NCBI RefSeq assembly: GCF_932276165.1
Contig: NC_063998.1
Location: forward strand, 7,824,501 to 7,888,500
Source: Plutella xylostella
Lineage: Eukaryota > Arthropoda > Insecta > Lepidoptera > Plutellidae
DNA length: 64,000 bases
Reading direction: 5' to 3'
Shown: one piece after another, positions 26,193 through 36,836 of the stretch
How the letters are laid out: every line of letters begins with the position of its first letter
Position numbering within the stretch: the stretch's first letter is position 1
Position numbers and translations under genes: made by a program
Notes under the pieces: generated by a model
Database searches by the model: none
The model's input: only the letters and a program-made list of their open reading frames with translations
What the model was told of the DNA's origin: nothing

Positions 26193-26945
26193 TCATTCAC
26201 CGCCCATGTTAGGGGTCCGTAGCATGGACTCATTTTGCCTTGGATTCAATCTTGTAATACTTATTCATGAAGACCACCTACTTACATATTAGGTTTTGGC
26301 AGTAGACACAATACAAGAAATGACAATAAAAATGTAACAAAATTAATATCAACACATTAGAATATATCAATTTTGAGGTTTGTTTGTATATTACCTATGT
26401 AGGTATCTCCTGTAAGTCCTCAATTAACAGTAATAGTGCATTATTTAGATCGTTATAGGTACATTTGAATAAGTTAATATTGTTTTTGGTACAAATAAAG
26501 AGGATTGTATTGTATTGAATAAGTACTTAAATATTACACCTACCTAGTAGGTACCTAGGGTAAGTATATTGTAACAGAACTGGTAGTCAAAAAAATCCAA
26601 ATTTAATGATGAGTAGAACCCGATGTGCTATCGGATGTGCAAGCTGTGTCTTTATTCAAAACTCTTTTTTATTATTAATAGTTTTAACCCTTCAAGCCAT
26701 GACGCAATCGATTGCCGATCACCAGTTCAATACGATCCCCATTTTAAAATTTAAAATCCGATATCTCTTTGGTATAGTTTTTTTTCAACGCCGACGATGC
26801 ATTTTTAACCCTTCGCCGCCGTTGCGTGTAAAAAAGTCGTTGCATCCCAAAGTTTATTCGACAAGTTTATTCCATGGTTTAATTAAATCGGCCCTTTTGA
26901 TTAATTATTGGTACATCCTAACTATGTGTAAATATATGGTCTAGA
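26193..26945. other. unassigned DNA with a LINE-like tail
   Basis: At 26490-26518, 'ACAAATAAAGAGGATTGTAT' followed by repeated TTGTA words looks like a retroelement 3' end with a polyadenylation signal and short-unit tail. A 112-residue open frame at 26606-26944 has no domain and runs into the next repeat; I do not accept it as a gene. Confidence 0.4.
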
Positions 26946-27040
26946 CTCTAGACCCTAAAAAAGAACATAGGCTACTTTTTATCCCGGAATTCCTACGGGA
27001 AAACTTTTTAAGGCGAATCGAAGCTCTCGGGAACTGGTAA
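26946..27040 (-). repeat. inverted partial copy of the 25975 repeat
   Basis: The complement contains 'CCGGGATAAAAAGTAGCCTA' and the CTTCGATTCGCCTTAAAAAG phrase, matching 25990-26060. With that copy it flanks about 750 bp in inverted orientation. Confidence 0.7.
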
Positions 27041-27189
27041 CGTAAGTAATATAATAAAATTGGTTGCTTTAGAATCGGTAGGTACCTACTCAGATTTAAT
27101 TTTGTAATTTAAGTCCATTCATATGCCATTGGTGGTATCAAGACTGATAATGGAATAAAATAATACCATTCATTTTAAGAGAGAAAGAA

Positions 27190-27560
27190 GAGGTTCTACC
27201 TTTTTTGGCCTAAGATTTATTAGCCTAATCTCATATTGCACAGTAACGTTTGGTCAAAGTCTCGTTTCGCCGAAAATCGTATGGCATAAATCTCTTTTAG
27301 TAAAAACTTATTTCGCAGGTAGCCTAATAATGGTATGGCCAAATCTTGAATAGCCTAATAATGCTGTGGCATAGGTTATACAAAGTAATAATATTCGTTT
27401 GGCTTTAACTTTGATGGAGCGTCTCCCTACATAGCGCAAACTGGTGCCTTGTATTGTTTTCGCTATGTGGGAAGTGATGATTCTACCAAAAAGGTTTAGA
27501 CCTTACGAGTTATGCGAAACGAGTTTAGGGCAATAAAGATTAGGCTAGATGAGGGGAACC
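27190..27560. mobile_element. TIR element with iterated words
   Basis: Near the left edge TTTATTAGCCTAATCT faces its complement AAAGATTAGGCTAGAT near 27533-27548. Further out, TTCTACCTTTTTTGG faces CCAAAAAGGTT. Inside, TAGCCTAATAATG, GTATGGC and CGTTTCGC words recur. No coding capacity. It resembles the other two iterated-word elements in the window in design, not in sequence. Confidence 0.5.
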
Positions 27561-27797
27561 CGAAAGAAGAGTATACCTCGATCCAAAAAGTGTACAAAGT
27601 AATAGTTTTTGAAATAAATAAAAAACGAATTATACTGTAAGTTATTAAATCAATATTTTTAGCTAAATGTTTGAGAACCGCTGCCATTCATTGTGTGACC
27701 TCATGCTGTACTATGAATGTGACAATTTAAACAAATTCAGAGCCATTTGGCCCGTGGCGGGGTGGAGTTTTTGAGAATTAACCGTGAATATACTTAC

Positions 27798-27860
27798 TGT
27801 TTGTAACCGACTTCGAAAAAAGGAGGAGGTTCTCAATTCGTCTGTACTTATGTATGTGTT
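27798..27860 (+). repeat. dispersed 'CCGACTTC' repeat fragment
   Basis: 'AACCGACTTCGAAAAAAGGA' followed by 'GGAGGTTCTCAATTCGTCTG' is a phrase very widely dispersed in lepidopteran genomes. Ends are not visible. Confidence 0.5.
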
Positions 27861-28789
27861 TTTTGCAATGAACGGTGTGGTCCATGCGGGATGAATATAT
27901 TAGTCGGTTGTGTTTCATAGGAATTCCGTGCTAAAACATGAACAAAAATAGCTTAACAATACGAGATTTCCGCCTGGTACCAGACCTGCAGTAGGCTGCA
28001 CAAATATTTTTTGTTTAGTATGATAGTAAAACCCCGTAATATCTTTCTTGCTCTGTTTTGGCCTCTAATGGGTTAAGAAAAGAAAATACTCTGAATACAC
28101 AAACTACTTAGGAATCAAACTTAGAGCATTTTTCTATGTAGATTCTACTTGGATTCTACTAATACACCCAATAAGATTGTAAATAGTCAGTAGACCGGTA
28201 CTTTTGGTATTAATTATTAATATGGTGGGTATTATTCGCCAACTGTATCCTACGCTACGTGAACGTTTCCAATTGAAAAGAATACAAAAATCGTCATGTC
28301 GTGTCCCCGATAGCCGATAGCTCGAAGTCAGCAAAAAAATTGCTCAAGTAAAAACTCTACCCAAACCTAATAACCCGAGAATATTATCAGAAAGACGTCG
28401 GGTCATAACCTGAAATTGGTTTCGGGGTCCGTAAGTCCCCCATTTTATATGTAGCATTATGAAGGCCGTCAAACGAATTCACGTAGAAAATCGAATCTAT
28501 ATACGGTGATATTGCCGACTCCGTCCTGACTGGCTTTAGATAATAAAATAATATATACTTACTTAGGAAGGTGGGAAGGGTATCTTCAGTGTCCCACCTC
28601 TCGTTTCGTGGTTTACGACAGTCTAGCGGTAAGAAACGGAAAACTGACGAAGTTTTTTGGTTCATTATCAGATTTTACCCATCATTTACCACCAGCTTCG
28701 GACTGTCTTAGGTAAAACATAGTGCAACTTTAATCGCATACACATAATTCTCATCTTTCAATGAAGGAAGGGTTTAGGCCCAGGACCCA
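27861..28789. other. intergenic, no gene seen
   Basis: No coding region, RNA gene or transposon termini recognised. Confidence 0.4.
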
Positions 28790-29177
28790 GTTTGTTTTTA
28801 ACAACGTGTGGGATTTATCACGCATGCGGGATTACCCCGCACGCAGTACTTAATACGAATTACGAATATGCTCGCGACAATCGTGATGAATCCCGCACGT
28901 TGTTAAAAAACAGCCTTAGTGCTAGTTGTTGGACCCCAACACATGCAAGCCCGAAGGTCAGGCTACTAGGCTTTACGACTGCTACCGAAACATGTCACAA
29001 CCTGGACCCACGGCTTACGTGCCTTCTGTACTGAAGCACGGAAGCGTCCAGAAAGCAACCAATTGAAATCGGCTCACCATCCAATGAGTGACGGTGCCAT
29101 GACTGTGTTTAGTAACTTCAATGATCAGTTACGATTACTGAAACTACCTCGACTACGGACGCTTCGGTTATTCTAGA
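28790..29177 (+). repeat. dispersed repeat, copy 1
   Basis: From about 28970 it shares ordered phrases with 38765-39030: 'CGACTGCTACCGAA', 'GACCCACGGCTTACG', 'GAAGCACGGAAGCGTCCAGA', 'TGATCAGTTACGATTACTGA' and finally 'ACTACGGACGCTTC'. The start of copy 1 has a hairpin (TTTTAACAACGTG / CACGTTGTTAAAA at 28796-28808 and 28895-28907) not present in copy 2. No reading frame. Both copies stop matching right after GGACGCTTC, so that is probably the family's 3' end. Confidence 0.65.
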
Positions 29178-29230
29178 GTCTAGAATAACCGAAGCGTCCG
29201 TCGTCGACCGTCTAGAATCTAGACGGTCGA
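29150..29230. repeat. two back-to-back TCTAGANTCTAGA palindromes
   Basis: The first palindrome has arms 29150-29177 and 29179-29206 (28 bp, one mismatch) around a single G. The second has arms 29204-29216 and 29218-29230 (13 bp, perfect) around a single A. Both are centred on TCTAGA-N-TCTAGA. The first joins the end of the dispersed repeat to the second, and the second abuts a SINE head. Confidence 0.85.
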
Positions 29231-29465
29231 ATGGCGTAGTGTCCCTAGTGGCCCTGACTGCTATGCCGAAGGTCCCGGGTTCGATTCCCGGCTAGGGCAG
29301 ATATTTGTTTAAAGACAGATATTTGTACAAGGGTCTTGGGTGTGGATATTTATATTTAATATGAATTTATCTATGTATTTGTGTAGATATATCAGCTGTC
29401 CGATACCAATAACACAGGCTCTGCCTAGCTTGGGGTCGGATGGCCGTGTGTGAGATGTCCCCACA
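29229..29465 (+). mobile_element. tRNA-derived SINE
   Basis: The head has an A-box region (ATGGCGTAGTG...CCTAGTGG) and a B box (GGGTTCGATTCCC at about 29278). The body contains 'GGTCTTGGGTGTGGATATTT', 'TCAGCTGTCCGATACC' and 'GGTCGGATGGCCGTGTGTGA', a familiar lepidopteran SINE body. An inverted fragment of the same 3' end is at 42843-42920. An AT-rich stretch follows at 29466-29552. Confidence 0.8.
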
Positions 29466-29568
29466 TATTTTTATATGATTATTCTAAGTCTGTCGGTTAT
29501 TAAGTATATAACGGTAATATATATACATAAAGTAATATATATATATATACAAGGAATCGCAGTTAAAA

Positions 29569-30541
29569 TCCATCACGCGAGGCTGCCCACAAGGTTCAAT
29601 CCTCAGCCCTCTTATGTTTATCCTCTACACAGCCGATCTTCCTACAAACCTGTCAAACTGCAATATACATCTATATGCAGATGACACGCAGCTATATCAC
29701 TCATTTAAGCACAATTTGATAGACACTACAGTGCAACATATAAACGAAGACCTGGATAAGATATAAACATGGGCTAAAATAAATGCTCTGGTATTCAACC
29801 CAACAAAATCCAAATATTATGATTCTAGGAACAAAGAGACAATGCGAACAGATAACAGAGCATTCACCTTGTATAAAAATCAAGACAAGAGAAAGAGTCA
29901 AGACAGCTAGAAATCTTGGCTTATTGATTGATGAGGAAATGCGTTTTGAAGAGCATATAAATTCAAAAATTAGAACTGCATTTTTTCGTCTGAAGATTTT
30001 GTACGGCATCAGAAAGTTTTTAAAGGAGGTCATAAGAGTTATACTTACAGAGTCTCTGGTTTTATCTTTTTTTAATTACTGTGATACTGTCTATGGTCCG
30101 AGACTATTCGATAAAACTAGTCGCGCTATTCAGCGGGTACAGAATGCTTGCACTCACATAACTCCATACTTAAACGAGAACCAAATACTGAAAATGGAAG
30201 GACGGAGATTGTTACACCTCGCTGGGCTTATCTATAAGGTAGTTCACACAGGGAGACCCCGATATCTGCATGACAAGATAAAATGGCTGGGAAATGCACA
30301 TAATATCTTCACCAGAAGCAAACTATGACGTAGAATGGAGATTCCTAAACATAAAACAGCTAAATTTAAAGGAAGTTTCAAATATGCAGCGTCAAAAATA
30401 TTTAATGATTTACCACCACCATTGCATGAATTTATGACCTATCTATCTTTTAAAATAAAATTGAAAAAAATATTATTAGAAAAACAATTATCTGCGTCTA
30501 AAGAAATTTACAAGCATAAACATAAAAATAAGTCTGCATAA
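29569..30541 (+). pseudogene. LINE reverse transcriptase, C-terminal half
   Basis: The first frame reads RGCPQGSILSPLMFILY, then ADLPTNL and LYADDTQLY: the QGS and YADD catalytic signatures of a non-LTR reverse transcriptase. A TAA at 29764-29766 interrupts it. A one-base shift near 29815 moves it into the frame starting MILGTKRQ, and a TGA at 30326-30328 precedes the last segment (MEIPKHKTAKFKGSF, FNDLP). The fingers domain and endonuclease are missing. It once copied LINE RNA into DNA at the target site and is now dead. CR1/Jockey group is inferred from the YADDTQ and C-terminal style. Confidence 0.8.
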
Positions 30542-30614
30542 TATAATATATTATTACCTACATATAATCATACCAAAGCACACATTCTCACAACACCCAC
30601 GCATACATATATAC

Positions 30615-31261
30615 TAGAGATGCCACGAATATTCGGCAACTATTCGGTATTCGGCCTATTCGGCCAGTTTTTTCAGTATTCGGTATTCGGCCGAATAGTG
30701 CGTACTATTCGGGCCGAATACCGAATAGTAAATCATGTAGAAAATGACTTGTTATTTTAATCAAAATTGTGTATTTATTTCAAAATCACAACATTTTAAT
30801 ACTTAAAATTAATCAGTAGTAAGTTGTGCTGGATAAAAACGAGCATTTCAGCATTTTTTGGTAGCCCACGATTGCGCTTTTCATTGTAACCATCCTCAGA
30901 AAATAACCTCTCACTATAAACGCTACTTCCAGGTGAAGAAAGATAAGTTTTTGCAAATTTCAAAAGGTTCGGGTATTGTTTTTTGTTTGCTGACCACCAC
31001 TTGTAAGGATCGGCCATCCGATCTAGGCGAACTATTATCAAATAAAAATTCAACTCGTTTGCCACAGCATTTTGCCTCCTAATAATTAGCATTTCTCATA
31101 ATATATAATCTGTAGCGACTTCTTCAAAGCAGTTCCAGGAACAAAAAAAGCAGGTTACAGCGCCGAATATTCGGCGGCCGAATATTCGGCGCTTCGGCCG
31201 GCAGCGTCGCCGAATATTCGGTATTCGGTATTCGGCCAATTCACTATTCGTGGCAACACTA
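30615..31261 (-). mobile_element. internally deleted hAT transposon
   Basis: The termini TAGAGATGCCACGAATA (left) and the complement of TAGTGTTGCCACGAATA (right) are inverted repeats. They are flanked by 8-bp sequences ATATATAC (30607-30614) and ATACATAC (31262-31269), one mismatch apart; an 8-bp duplication is the hAT hallmark. Subterminal regions are dense in ATTCGGTATTCGG words on both sides. Only the end of the transposase survives. Confidence 0.8.
30796..31092 (-). pseudogene. hAT transposase dimerisation domain remnant
   Basis: The open frame from an ATG at 31092 contains DPYKWWSANKKQYPNLLKFA, then SSPGSSVYSERLFSEDG and MLVFIQHNL. That is the C-terminal hAT dimerisation domain (the WW, the SS..SER.FS motif and the hydrophobic end helix). 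The catalytic RNase-H-like domain and BED finger are absent, so no active transposase can be made. Confidence 0.85.
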
Positions 31262-31813
31262 ATACATACACACTGACACACACCACTCACATATAATGAT
31301 ATATTTATTTAGTTAACACAACACCCAGGGACGTGCTGAAAAACAGCCCTGTCACAAAAGATCTGTTTACGGCAGCAAATGCTGAGCATGGCACCTTTTG
31401 CCGAAAGTCTGTATTTATAGGAATAATTATGTTTAGAAATAGTATTAGTACTAGTGTTTCTTTCCGCATGTTTGCAAATGTTTCGGCAATAAATATTCTT
31501 TTCTTTCTTTCTTTCTTTCACATTGCCATGCGAGTGCCATTGTGGTGGTAGGTAATTAATAAGCGTACGTACATATTCTGAGCTACAGATATGATATCAT
31601 GATTCCAACTGTATGTTCCAAGTCCAAGTGGTTTACTTTCTCTGTGGCTTCAAGGCAAGAATGTCAACGTTAACTGACGTTAACTCAATGTCACAAAAGA
31701 TTTTACATCAATAAAAACTTACTTAGAGTATATTATATGATAAAAACATATTTTTTGTACAGCTACTATATTTACTTTTACAGCTTTATTTGTAGCAGTT
31801 TAATAAGTGTACC

Positions 31814-32619
31814 ATGTGCATTGTTAACGTAGCATTGGGCTTGCTGTTCGCAGTTGCGATCGTTTACTATTTAGTACTGGGATTTATCAGCCGCTATCAG
31901 AACGTGTAAGTGTACCCTTCGACCAGTATCTACCTCATAAGTAGGTACATACTTACATTTATAGCTGTACTCTACTAATGAAGATGGAACGGTATAGTAG
32001 TGAAGCACGCATCCTCGGTCTATATTAGTCTATTCGACCATTACCCGTTCCGAGTGATCCCATTATTTTCCCCATTATGGTCTTCTTTTGCGAGCCGTAG
32101 GTACATAGCCGTTAGCATAAATTTTAATTGTGAACGTAAAATTACTCAATGAATTTTGTAGGAAAATTTTAGTTCTGCTGCCGACCGCCAGGGGCACTGT
32201 TCATATTTACATACAAAATTACTCGATGAATTATACTTCACGTTCACGTTGAAAATTTATGATAAGAATAATATAATAATAAGGCACTGTACAGCGAGCG
32301 AGCGGTGATATCGATATCGACCATAGATTTCTTGTAACTTTCATATTCATTTGCTACTTATAGATAGCCCCACTTGCACAAACATATTAAATCTAGATTT
32401 AGTGTTAAATCTCGAATTAGTGTAAAGTTTTATATGGACTGACGTTTCTTAAATCGAGATTTAAGATAGTTTATCAGTTTTATTATTTACAGATATGACA
32501 TAACGATGGATATGAAGTCGCCATCACCAGTATATCTGGCCACGTATACGGAACCCACGCCACGACACGAAGGCTCGAAGTTTCAATCACAACATGCGGA
32601 AAACCAGGCTAAAGGCTAG
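31814..32619 (+). CDS. two-exon small membrane protein, unknown function
   Basis: Exon 1 is 31814-31905, exon 2 is 32493-32619. The intron starts GTAAGT and ends TTATTTACAG. Exon 1 ends two bases into a codon and exon 2 supplies the third, after which the frame stays open for 41 residues to TAG at 32617-32619. The product is 72 residues: a short start, one hydrophobic segment at about residues 3-25 (VNVALGLLFAVAIVYYLVLG), then a polar, proline-containing tail (MDMKSPSPVYLATY, TEPTPRHEG). No known family is recognised. It could also be the first exons of a longer, alternatively spliced gene, or a chance alignment of splice signals. Without splicing, the frame stops after 31 codons at 31907. 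A decayed MITE piece lies in the intron. Confidence 0.5.
32365..32465. repeat. truncated copy of the 14501 MITE
   Basis: 'CACTTGCACAAACATATTAA' then 'GATTTAGTGTTAAATCTCGA' and 'TATATGGACTGACGTTTCTT' follow the left two-thirds of the complete MITE at 14501-14638; the right end is gone. It lies within the intron of the small membrane-protein gene and ends about 27 bases before its acceptor. Confidence 0.75.
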
Positions 32620-33313
32620 CTTCAACATTTTACGGAACCCTAGTATAGGTCCAAAATCACAAGAATGAACTTTGATCAAGTACATTAGGTAATTAAATGA
32701 TTTTAAAAGCACAAATTGATCAGTTGAATATCATAATTTATTATTTGTGTAGTTGAGAAAATAACTTATGTCCAAAATTTACATAGAAGAATCGCGTGGA
32801 CACTGATGAAAGTTTAACCAGGATCCCTACTTGAGGCACTTGTATTCAATGAAGCAATTAAGTATAAAAGCTGCATGACATTCTAATTACCTAACCTAAC
32901 CTGGCAAGGATATTATAATCATGACCTATGGAGCAGTGAAACGTAACGCAAAATTGTATGGAGCGGAGTTAGTGCCGGTACTGACCACTAGGTGGCGTCT
33001 CTCCTTACTCGCCGCTTCTCGATCGGTGTACAAACTCGCAACTCTATACAGTCATGGCCGTTCGCGTATATTTTTTTATTTGTGAAGCAAACTTACTTAA
33101 ATAGTGCTTATTTATGCTGATTTTAAGAGGTTCCTAAATCTAATATAGAGACAATAGGGGCCACTTATTCGTTTGTGTATACCTACCCAATATCTTTTTT
33201 TACGATCCTACTTATATTATTTGAATTTGTTGCTTTGTAGCATATCAAATTAAATAATTTTTTTTTACAAAAAAAAACTTTAAATTATTAATTGGTAGAG
33301 GAACCGGCATTTA
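32620..33313. other. intergenic, no gene seen
   Basis: No coding or repeat feature recognised. Confidence 0.4.
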
Positions 33314-33347
33314 GGGCGTCTTGCACAACAAAGTTAAATATAATTAA

Positions 33348-34788
33348 GGGCCGATTTTTCAATGCCAGGATAAAAGGTCAAATAACTATCTAGCGAATAA
33401 TTTTATTTGGCTGTTTATCGGCTTGGTAGTTGCTAAACCATTTTTCAATTGTGATTTATTCCATAGGTAACTATCTTACCGATTTTTCTACTTGAACTCT
33501 GGAAAGGTGAAACAAGTATATGTAGACACCTAGTGCTAAAGCAGGACAGACTACTATTTTGATTGTCAGAGTCAACTGTCACTGTCAAGCCACAAGCCTC
33601 ACTGACTGTTTTGTTTGGTTGTTTATTGGGTTGTTTCAATTTTGGTATTTATATTTGTTATTTTTGGATCGCAATGGAATCACAAAAAAGAGAGCGTTCG
33701 GCGAATTTTAATATTAATGAAGTTACTGTGTTAGTGAGTGGTAGATAAATTTTATTCAAACATGTCATAGAAAATAAAAAGACCGATGCAGCAACAAATA
33801 ATAATTTTCTTCCATGCAGTCTGCATGGAAGAAAATTGAGTTTCTTTTAACTCCAGTGGTATAACCAGTCCGCTCATTGAAAATCCTTTAATTTAAGTAC
33901 GAGGGCATCAAAAAAACAATGAAGAAGAAGTCGTAAGAAGAAGTCTTCCCTGCAAAGGCAGGAGATGTACAAAACTGGAGCTGGGCCCTCAAATGCTCCT
34001 TCATTTAACGATGTAGAAGAAAAGGTGTTAGGCATTTGCTCCAACATTAGCATTCAACGTATCCTTAATTTAAATTTAATGAATAAAAACTGAAAGAAAT
34101 AACACCTATGTTTTATTATCAAGTACTGGATGGTTTCTCTCTTTTCTCCTCAGCCTATAGCCGTCCACTACTGGACATAGAAGATCATGCCGCCAAGCAG
34201 GAGGGATGTCTTAGATACTTAGGTATATGTAGCATAGGTTACCTACTTATCATAAAATGAAAAACTATAATGTACCTTAATATTTTATTATGAAGGAAAT
34301 GCTACTACATTCCTCTTTTTTTTTAAATTAATGCTTGAAAATAAATCAACATAATGTTTGTAGTCTGGCGCCTTTCGGCGATGAAATTCTTTTGCATCCC
34401 ACATGCTGTAATGATCAGTGCCTCGTTTTGACGACTCTGACTTTCTTTTCAACAGGATTAATACATTCGTTCATTACCTACTACCTCTTTTTCGATCGCC
34501 AAATCATCAATATCATCGAAAATATCCATTGAAAAGACGATTATTCTCTGCGCTTGTATAGTTTAGAATTGGTATAAACACAAAAAAGAACTTACTTAAT
34601 AACCTCAAATGTCAAATTATCAATCGAATAAGCACTATCTGGCGGCTCAAGCAGCAGATAGATTTATTCTCCAGTTAACTGAGTTATTGGACGAATAAGT
34701 TCTATCTGACGGTTGAAAAATTCAATATTTCGCTATCTGTCGAATAAACGCTATCTGGTTGTCTATCTGAGCATTGAAAAATCGGCCC
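33348..34788. mobile_element. Harbinger-like element inside the outer MITE
   Basis: The terminal repeats GGGCCGATTTTTCAATGC and its exact complement are flanked by TAA on both sides (33345-33347, 34789-34791). The TWA duplication and a Myb/SANT-like gene relic inside fit PIF/Harbinger. Subterminal words CTATCTAGCGAATA and CGCTATCTGTCGAATAA recur. No transposase remains. A LINE-type fragment (CAGCCTATAGCCGTCCACTA) at 34149-34190 is nested within. Confidence 0.7.
33674..34075 (+). pseudogene. Myb/SANT-like accessory protein relic
   Basis: From the ATG at 33674 the frame reads MESQKRERSANFNINEVTVL to a TAG/TAA at about 33746, then FKHVIENKKTDAAT. A shifted frame reads AWKKIE, and fragments KYEGIKKTMKKKS and FNDVEEKVL follow. 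These are ordered landmarks of Myb/SANT-like DNA-binding proteins (ANF..E, the H..IENKKTDA helix link, AW.KIE, the K-rich YE.IKK helix). Several shifts and stops break it. It lies within Harbinger-like termini, so it is presumably the transposon's DNA-binding partner protein. Confidence 0.65.
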
Positions 34789-34879
34789 TAAATCTATGAC
34801 CTCTTGCTCTGACATTATACTGTCAGAGCAAGAGACAAACTATTTAATTTTATTTAACTTTGTTATGCAAGACGCCCTA

Positions 34880-36836
34880 AGTGTGGTAGGTAGGAAATAC
34901 ATATTCTAGATATCATTAAGTAGGTACTATCAATATGATATTCGCAGCATTTCATCAAATTAACCAGTTAAGTGGAATTTCACCAAACGCTAAACGTATT
35001 TAGTGGCCTGTCAAACGTCTGTCTGTTTAGCGTTTGGTAAAAGTGACTTACTTACTTAAAGTACCTACATAGGTACCGTAGTAATCCATTCCCACAACTA
35101 AGTGTACGTATAAGATCAACGTGCATTAACTGGACCCTCGGAAGGTTGGCCGTATGTAGATAAGAGATTTATTTAGCGTAAGCCTGCCCCTACCCCTAAC
35201 ATTTAAACTTGTTTCCCGTAGTGCCCTGACTTTTGGCCTTCGGATCTTTGATTAACAATACTTATACGAGATGGAGTGTCAGTGCAAAATAAATGTGTCC
35301 AAAAATAACACCCAACTTCTACCGCTGAGCATTGACATATATATTACTGCGTAAGGACAGGCCAAACCACTCCAGAAAATGGCACCCGCGCGTTGGCCCT
35401 AAAATAGACATTTTAGGGCCAACGGTCCTCAGTCGACAGTTGTCTGTGACGGAGAGATAGTCTTTGTTTCTTGTGATAAATATACCTATTTTTGTTGTGA
35501 AAGGCTACAAAAACTATGATACGAAGGTCAAAAAGGAATATGAAATATCGTATCATCCTTAATTAATAAATAAACACATTTTAAAGCGATAATTATTTTA
35601 CTACCAAAGTCTACAATGGCCGCACGATGTAACCTTGTACGGACGTCCGCATGCAACTCACTCATATTATTTATTAAGTACCTACTATCCGATGATGACG
35701 GTAAAATATGAACGCACGTACAAGGTTGCGTCGTCAGGATAAGTAGCTCGGCTCTGTCATAGTTCCATCAAATTATGACAGATGGCAGTTATTTTGCTTG
35801 TATGAAGAAGGTTTGAGTAAAATGTTCTGAAGGGCGTATCCTTCCTTTTGAAATCATTGCCGCTGAGCCCTTATTTTGAATTAGTTAGGTTAGGAGATTG
35901 CCTTATTCATTGGTACAAAGGTTGTCCTTAGGTTGAATTTACGGTTCGACAGTTAACAAAATACTGACAGATTTTTTTCTTTTGTTTTTGTATGTGTCAC
36001 ATCATCTTATTCCGCTTATTCGTATATTATTAGATAGATAGATAGATAGAATCTAAGTTCGTCCGTGAAGCGACCTCAATAATAGTCTATGTCTAAAACG
36101 ATCATCCCAGTTATTCACCTCTAGAGGTCCTCTACCCACTTTGACTGTTTTTTAAGAGGATATTTTACGGTTGGTCAAACGGAGACACGTCACGAGAATG
36201 ACCCTTCGACTTGGGTCTGATTACGATGACCAACAATGTAAATTTCAGTATAGCCACAGAATAATAACTAGTACCAGTACAGAAGTCCATCTTCGCAATG
36301 GCTTTCAAAGAAATATCCCATAAGCAATAAGATCTAATTTAGATCGCGTTCCAGCCGCACACGTTTTTATTTACTTACCTACCAATTTATTTTTGAGGGA
36401 ATATGCGCCTTATTTCACTGGACTACGGTGCATAATAAGTTATACGTGGTTATACGCATTGAAAAAGAAGCCACCTTAGGGTTGCCTCAGCACCACAGAC
36501 TACAACGATTACTAAGCAACGGACTGAGTTTGAAAAAAGAATGTCATGATTTTAAAACAAAATTAATTTGAATTTAGAATACAAAGCTATTCCAAACTTA
36601 TTTTCTATTGGAAACATAGAACAACGCGGACTCGGGTGTACCCTCGGGAAGCGTCATAGCGATCTTTCTTGATACAAAAAAGTCTGCCAATTTTTGCGGG
36701 GGGAAATATTACCGTTTACTATGATTATGTCTCATGGGACATGTCATTATGAGTTTTAATTCCCAGCAATAAGGGTTACGTGAAGTGACATTTAATAATG
36801 AACACAGTGTCTTCATTTTTCTTGCCAATGGATGTA
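34880..36836. other. intergenic DNA with small inverted repeats
   Basis: No gene. Three inverted repeats: 14-bp perfect arms at 34982-34995/35025-35038 (ACCAAACGCTAAAC); a 14-bp perfect hairpin with 4-nt loop at 35392-35423 (GTTGGCCCTAAAAT); and 18-bp arms with two mismatches at 35623-35640/35716-35733 (ACGATGTAACCTTGTACG type), perhaps a 110-bp MITE. A (GATA)n run lies at 36033-36050. Confidence 0.5.

Larger units (their letters stand above)
29553..31521 (+). mobile_element. 5'-truncated CR1/Jockey-type LINE with hAT insert
   Basis: It begins inside the reverse transcriptase, runs through the C-terminal domain to about 30541, and continues into a 3' UTR that resumes after a hAT relic (30615-31261). 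It ends with AATAAATATT and a (TTTC)n run at about 31488-31519. The tail of short simple units after a polyadenylation signal is how these LINEs end. Confidence 0.7.
33314..34877. mobile_element. outer MITE interrupted by a second element
   Basis: The ends AGGGCGTCTTGCACAACAAAG-like (first base A is part of the flanking TA) and their complement (CTTTGTTATGCAAGACGCCC) pair over about 30 bp. TA flanks both sides (33312-33313, 34878-34879). Its own body is only about 120 bp and holds a 12-bp hairpin at 34801-34830 (CTTGCTCTGACA/TGTCAGAGCAAG). The rest is the inserted element at 33348-34788. Confidence 0.75.

Noticed and set aside
26606..26944. 112-residue open frame, plus strand
   Set aside because: No domain, low-complexity hydrophobic and basic mix, runs into a dispersed repeat; consistent with chance in AT-rich DNA.
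29701..30033. 110-residue frame, minus strand
   Set aside because: Antisense shadow of the LINE reverse transcriptase.
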